A stretch of 43,060 bases of DNA from Gluconacetobacter entanii (GTDB lineage Bacteria > Pseudomonadota > Alphaproteobacteria > Acetobacterales > Acetobacteraceae), in assembly GCF_003206495.1 (NCBI RefSeq), contig NZ_NKUF01000026.1:1-43060 (forward strand), in the 5' to 3' direction. Shown here piece by piece: positions 41,075-43,060 of the stretch. The notes below the pieces were generated by a model that made no database searches, was not told the DNA's origin, and saw only the letters and a program-made list of their open reading frames with translations. Positions within the stretch are counted from its first letter, which is position 1. Each line of letters opens with the position of its first letter. Made by a program: the position numbers and the translations under genes.

Positions 41075-42055
41075 TTACGGTGCGATGATTGGCTGGGCCT
41101 TCAGCAGGGGTTCTTCCACCCGTGCCCCCGTAAAGACGCTGCCATGTTCGAACCATGAACGCGGCGCGGGCGCCCCCCACAATGTCTGGCGCTGCGGGTC
41201 CTTCAGGTCCCATTTGATGGGTTCAAGGTCGGGGTCCACCGTCTGGTAATCAGAGCAGTATATTTCGATCCTGTGCCCGTCTGGGTCGAGGATATACAGG
41301 AAAAATGCATTCGAAATGCCATGGCGGCCGGGGCCACGTTCAATATTGGCAAGGTATCCGGTGGTGGACATCAGGTCCAGCAGGTCGATGATGTTCAGCG
41401 GCGTCGGCACCCAGAACGCGGTATGGTGCAGGCGTGGCCCCCGCCCGTTGGTGAATGCAATATCGTGCACGCCGCCCTTGCGGTGCATCCACGCCGCCCA
41501 CAGTCGCCCGCTTTCATCGTCCTCGGTATATTCGGTGACGCGGAAACCGATCCGGTTGTAAAATTCGACCGATGCATCGACATCCGTGGAAAAGCAGTTG
41601 AAATGGTCGATACGCAGCGGCTTTACCCCGTGATAGAGCGCATATTTCTGATGGATCGGGGGCAGGCGTTCCATCTGGAAATAGAATTCCAGCGGCATGC
41701 CGGATGGGTCGCGCGTACGCAGCGTCCGGCCCTGGTGGGGACGTTCCACCCATTCGACCGGCAATCCCTGCTCACACAGCCAGTCCCATGCCTTGTCGAG
41801 GTCGTCTTCGGAATAAAGTTTCAGCGCCAGCATGGATATTTCGGATTTTGGTCCCTGTCGCAGGATTACGCAATGATGTCCGCGCTCTTCCATTGCGCGC
41901 AGATAGATACGCTCCCCTTCCTCCGCCACGACCTGAAGACCAAGCGTATCGGCATAGAAGGCGCGACTGCGCGCAAGGTCGGTCACGATGAATTCCACGT
42001 GGCTCAGGCGCACGATATTGAAAGGCGGATAGAGGTTCGGCATGGGAATCGGCAT
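41075..42055 (-). CDS. hpaD: Homoprotocatechuate 2,3-dioxygenase (type I extradiol)
   Basis: 326 residues with two vicinal-oxygen-chelate modules, as in the Brevibacterium enzyme. Metal ligands His151 (RIDHFNCFS), His211 (RLHHTAFW) and Glu264 (HRIEIYC) occupy the expected places. His197 (GVHDIA), His245 and Tyr254 match the active-site His200, His248 and Tyr257 of that enzyme. It opens the ring of homoprotocatechuate to 5-carboxymethyl-2-hydroxymuconate semialdehyde. GGAG 7 bp before the ATG supports the start. It lies 159 bp after hpaE, with a hairpin repeat between. Confidence 0.92.
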   Translation of the reverse strand: MPIPMPNLYPPFNIVRLSHVEFIVTDLARSRAFYADTLGLQVVAEEGERIYLRAMEERGHHCVILRQGPKSEISMLALKLYSEDDLDKAWDWLCEQGLPVEWVERPHQGRTLRTRDPSGMPLEFYFQMERLPPIHQKYALYHGVKPLRIDHFNCFSTDVDASVEFYNRIGFRVTEYTEDDESGRLWAAWMHRKGGVHDIAFTNGRGPRLHHTAFWVPTPLNIIDLLDLMSTTGYLANIERGPGRHGISNAFFLYILDPDGHRIEIYCSDYQTVDPDLEPIKWDLKDPQRQTLWGAPAPRSWFEHGSVFTGARVEEPLLKAQPIIAP

Positions 42056-42114
42056 TATTTTTCTCCGTTATTACTGCCTGCAGGCCCGTTACAAGACATT
42101 CCGAAAAAACGAAA

Positions 42115-42194
42115 AGAAGTTTTTGGTGAAGCTTTTTTCAAAAAGCTTCAAAGAACGTCACCTTTTTGAAAAAAGGCGACACCCAAAAACTTTT
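42115..42194 (-). repeat. Bipartite hairpin repeat, copy 12
   Basis: A full copy in inverted orientation: GAAGTTTTTGGTG end, GAAGCTTTTTT/AAAAAGCTTC hairpin, a GTCACCTTTTT/AAAAAGGCGAC hairpin and the ACCCAAAAACTTTT end. It lies 20 bp past the end of hpaE and separates it from hpaD. Confidence 0.9.
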
Positions 42195-42213
42195 ATTATT
42201 TCATGATTCTTCC

Positions 42214-42960
42214 TCATCCCAGTTTCGGGATCGGATGCGCGGTCGTGGCGAACGCGATATTCTTGGTTTCCATGTAGAAATCAAAGGACCAGTCCCCCCC
42301 GTCACGCCCGATGCCGGAGTTTTTCACCCCCCCAAAAGGTGCCGGAAGATGACGGACATTTTCCGAATTTATCCAGATCATCCCGGCCTCCAGCGCATCA
42401 CCGACACGAAAGGCGCGCGTGACATCCGATGTCCACACATATCCCGACAGGCCATATTGCACGCCATTGGCAAGGGACAGGGCCTCGGCCTCGTCACGGA
42501 ATGGAATGGCCGTCAGGACCGGCCCGAAAATCTCCTCCTGCGCGATACGCATGTCATTGCGGGCATGGGTGAACAGCGTGGGCGCGACATAACAGCCCCC
42601 ACCCGGCCCGTCCACACGTGTCCCGCCCACGGCGACCGATGCGCCCTCTCCCCGGCCGATTTCGAAATATTCCAGAACCTTTCTTTCATGTTCCGGGTGG
42701 ATCAGCGGACCAACCACCGTTTCGGGATCCAGCGGATGCCCGACCTTTATGGCGCGCGCCTTCTGCGCGACAAGGTCGGTAAAGCGGTCATGGATGCTTT
42801 CCTCCACCAGCAACCGCGACGAGGAGGTGCAGCGTTCCCCGTTGAGGGAGTAGATCATGAACGCCACCGCCTGCGCCGCACGTTCAAGGTCCGCATCGGC
42901 AAAGACAATGACAGGGTTTTTTCCGCCAAGTTCGAAGTGCACGCGCTTGAGGCTGTCGGC
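42214..42960 (-). pseudogene. hpaE: 5-carboxymethyl-2-hydroxymuconate-semialdehyde dehydrogenase, N-terminal half missing
   Basis: The C-terminal half (about 249 codons) of an aldehyde dehydrogenase closest in kind to HpaE. It has ADSLKRVHFELGGKNPVIVF, the catalytic SLNGERCTSSSR, QEEIFGPVLTAIPF and APFGGVKNSGIGRDGG. At about 42,961 the homology ends abruptly. The upstream frame reads an in-frame TGA at 42979-42981. Full HpaE has about 490 residues, so the N-terminal cofactor half is missing. It would have oxidised the HpaD product. Either an element has inserted here or the end of a rearranged segment is seen. Confidence 0.75.
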
Positions 42961-42961
42961 C

Positions 42962-43060
42962 CCCTCACATGAGGAGTTTCACGTCAATGGCCACTTTCAC
43001 TGCGAGATCATTTTTTCTTCTCCGTGTTTTGGATCCATGGTCTGAGCCTGTTTAACGACT
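42962..43060. other. Unrelated sequence adjoining the broken hpaE
   Basis: 99 bp with no resemblance to a dehydrogenase N-terminus. It starts CCCTCACATGAGGAG, a short CTCA/TGAG inverted repeat, and holds no complete gene. It may be one end of an insertion sequence continuing beyond the window, but I cannot name a family. Confidence 0.45.

Noticed and set aside
41025-41213. A longer N-terminus for the FAA-hydrolase gene
   Set aside because: The extra codons run into hpaD, lack family resemblance, and an AGGA site fits the ATG at 41024.
184-42194. The repeated 80-bp elements as a CRISPR array
   Set aside because: Copies are thousands of bases apart, differ in sequence and orientation, and have no regular spacers.

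Overview
The window looks like a chromosomal segment from a GC-rich alphaproteobacterium, most likely an acetic acid bacterium of the Komagataeibacter/Gluconacetobacter group. The clues are the DosP/AxPDEA1-like haem-PAS c-di-GMP phosphodiesterase, exported sugar-lactone-type beta-propellers, a lone class II fumarase, msrPQ and ATP-type PEP carboxykinase. This placement is inferred from gene content and composition, not from a database comparison. No rRNA, tRNA, CRISPR array or complete insertion sequence was seen.

Layout. 0.4-10 kb: a secreted DUF2501 protein, a PAS-GAF-GGDEF-EAL protein, an SbmA/BacA-like ABC exporter half, a DMT transporter divergent from an Lrp/AsnC regulator, a KirBac-type potassium channel, a photolyase and a DUF3147 membrane protein. 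10-20 kb: a Cys-rich secreted protein, a YidB-like protein, an SDR, an IsdG-like haem monooxygenase, a Tat-exported SMP-30 lactonase, fumC, a TonB-dependent siderophore receptor, a small lipoprotein and a DUF1269 protein. 20-29 kb: a Yellow/MRJP-like propeller, an Rrf2 regulator divergent from a FUSC protein, aroA, a SulP transporter and an orphan cobalamin-type radical SAM enzyme behind an AT-rich gap. 29-38 kb: a zinc alcohol dehydrogenase, a succinate-semialdehyde dehydrogenase, msrPQ, a KGG-repeat stress protein, pckA and an unusual inner-membrane/beta-barrel fusion. 38.5-43 kb: a minus-strand homoprotocatechuate meta-cleavage cluster ordered hpaE-hpaD-hpaG-hpaH-hpaI, whose hpaE is cut off by unrelated sequence at about 42,961.

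How the genes may work together. The hpa genes would convert homoprotocatechuate to pyruvate and succinate semialdehyde. The semialdehyde dehydrogenase at 30.8 kb would feed the second product to succinate, and fumC and pckA are the nearby C4 and gluconeogenic steps. The TonB receptor, haem monooxygenase and iron-free fumarase suggest an iron-sparing neighbourhood.

The most striking non-coding feature is a roughly 80-bp bipartite hairpin element. There are ten full copies and two half copies, and nearly all lie just beyond the 3' end of a gene. A second family of about 200 bp carries an exact 20-bp palindrome and sits between two convergent gene pairs. The most unusual protein is the 528-residue fusion at 36.7-38.3 kb, which carries an internal signal peptide between its membrane and barrel parts.
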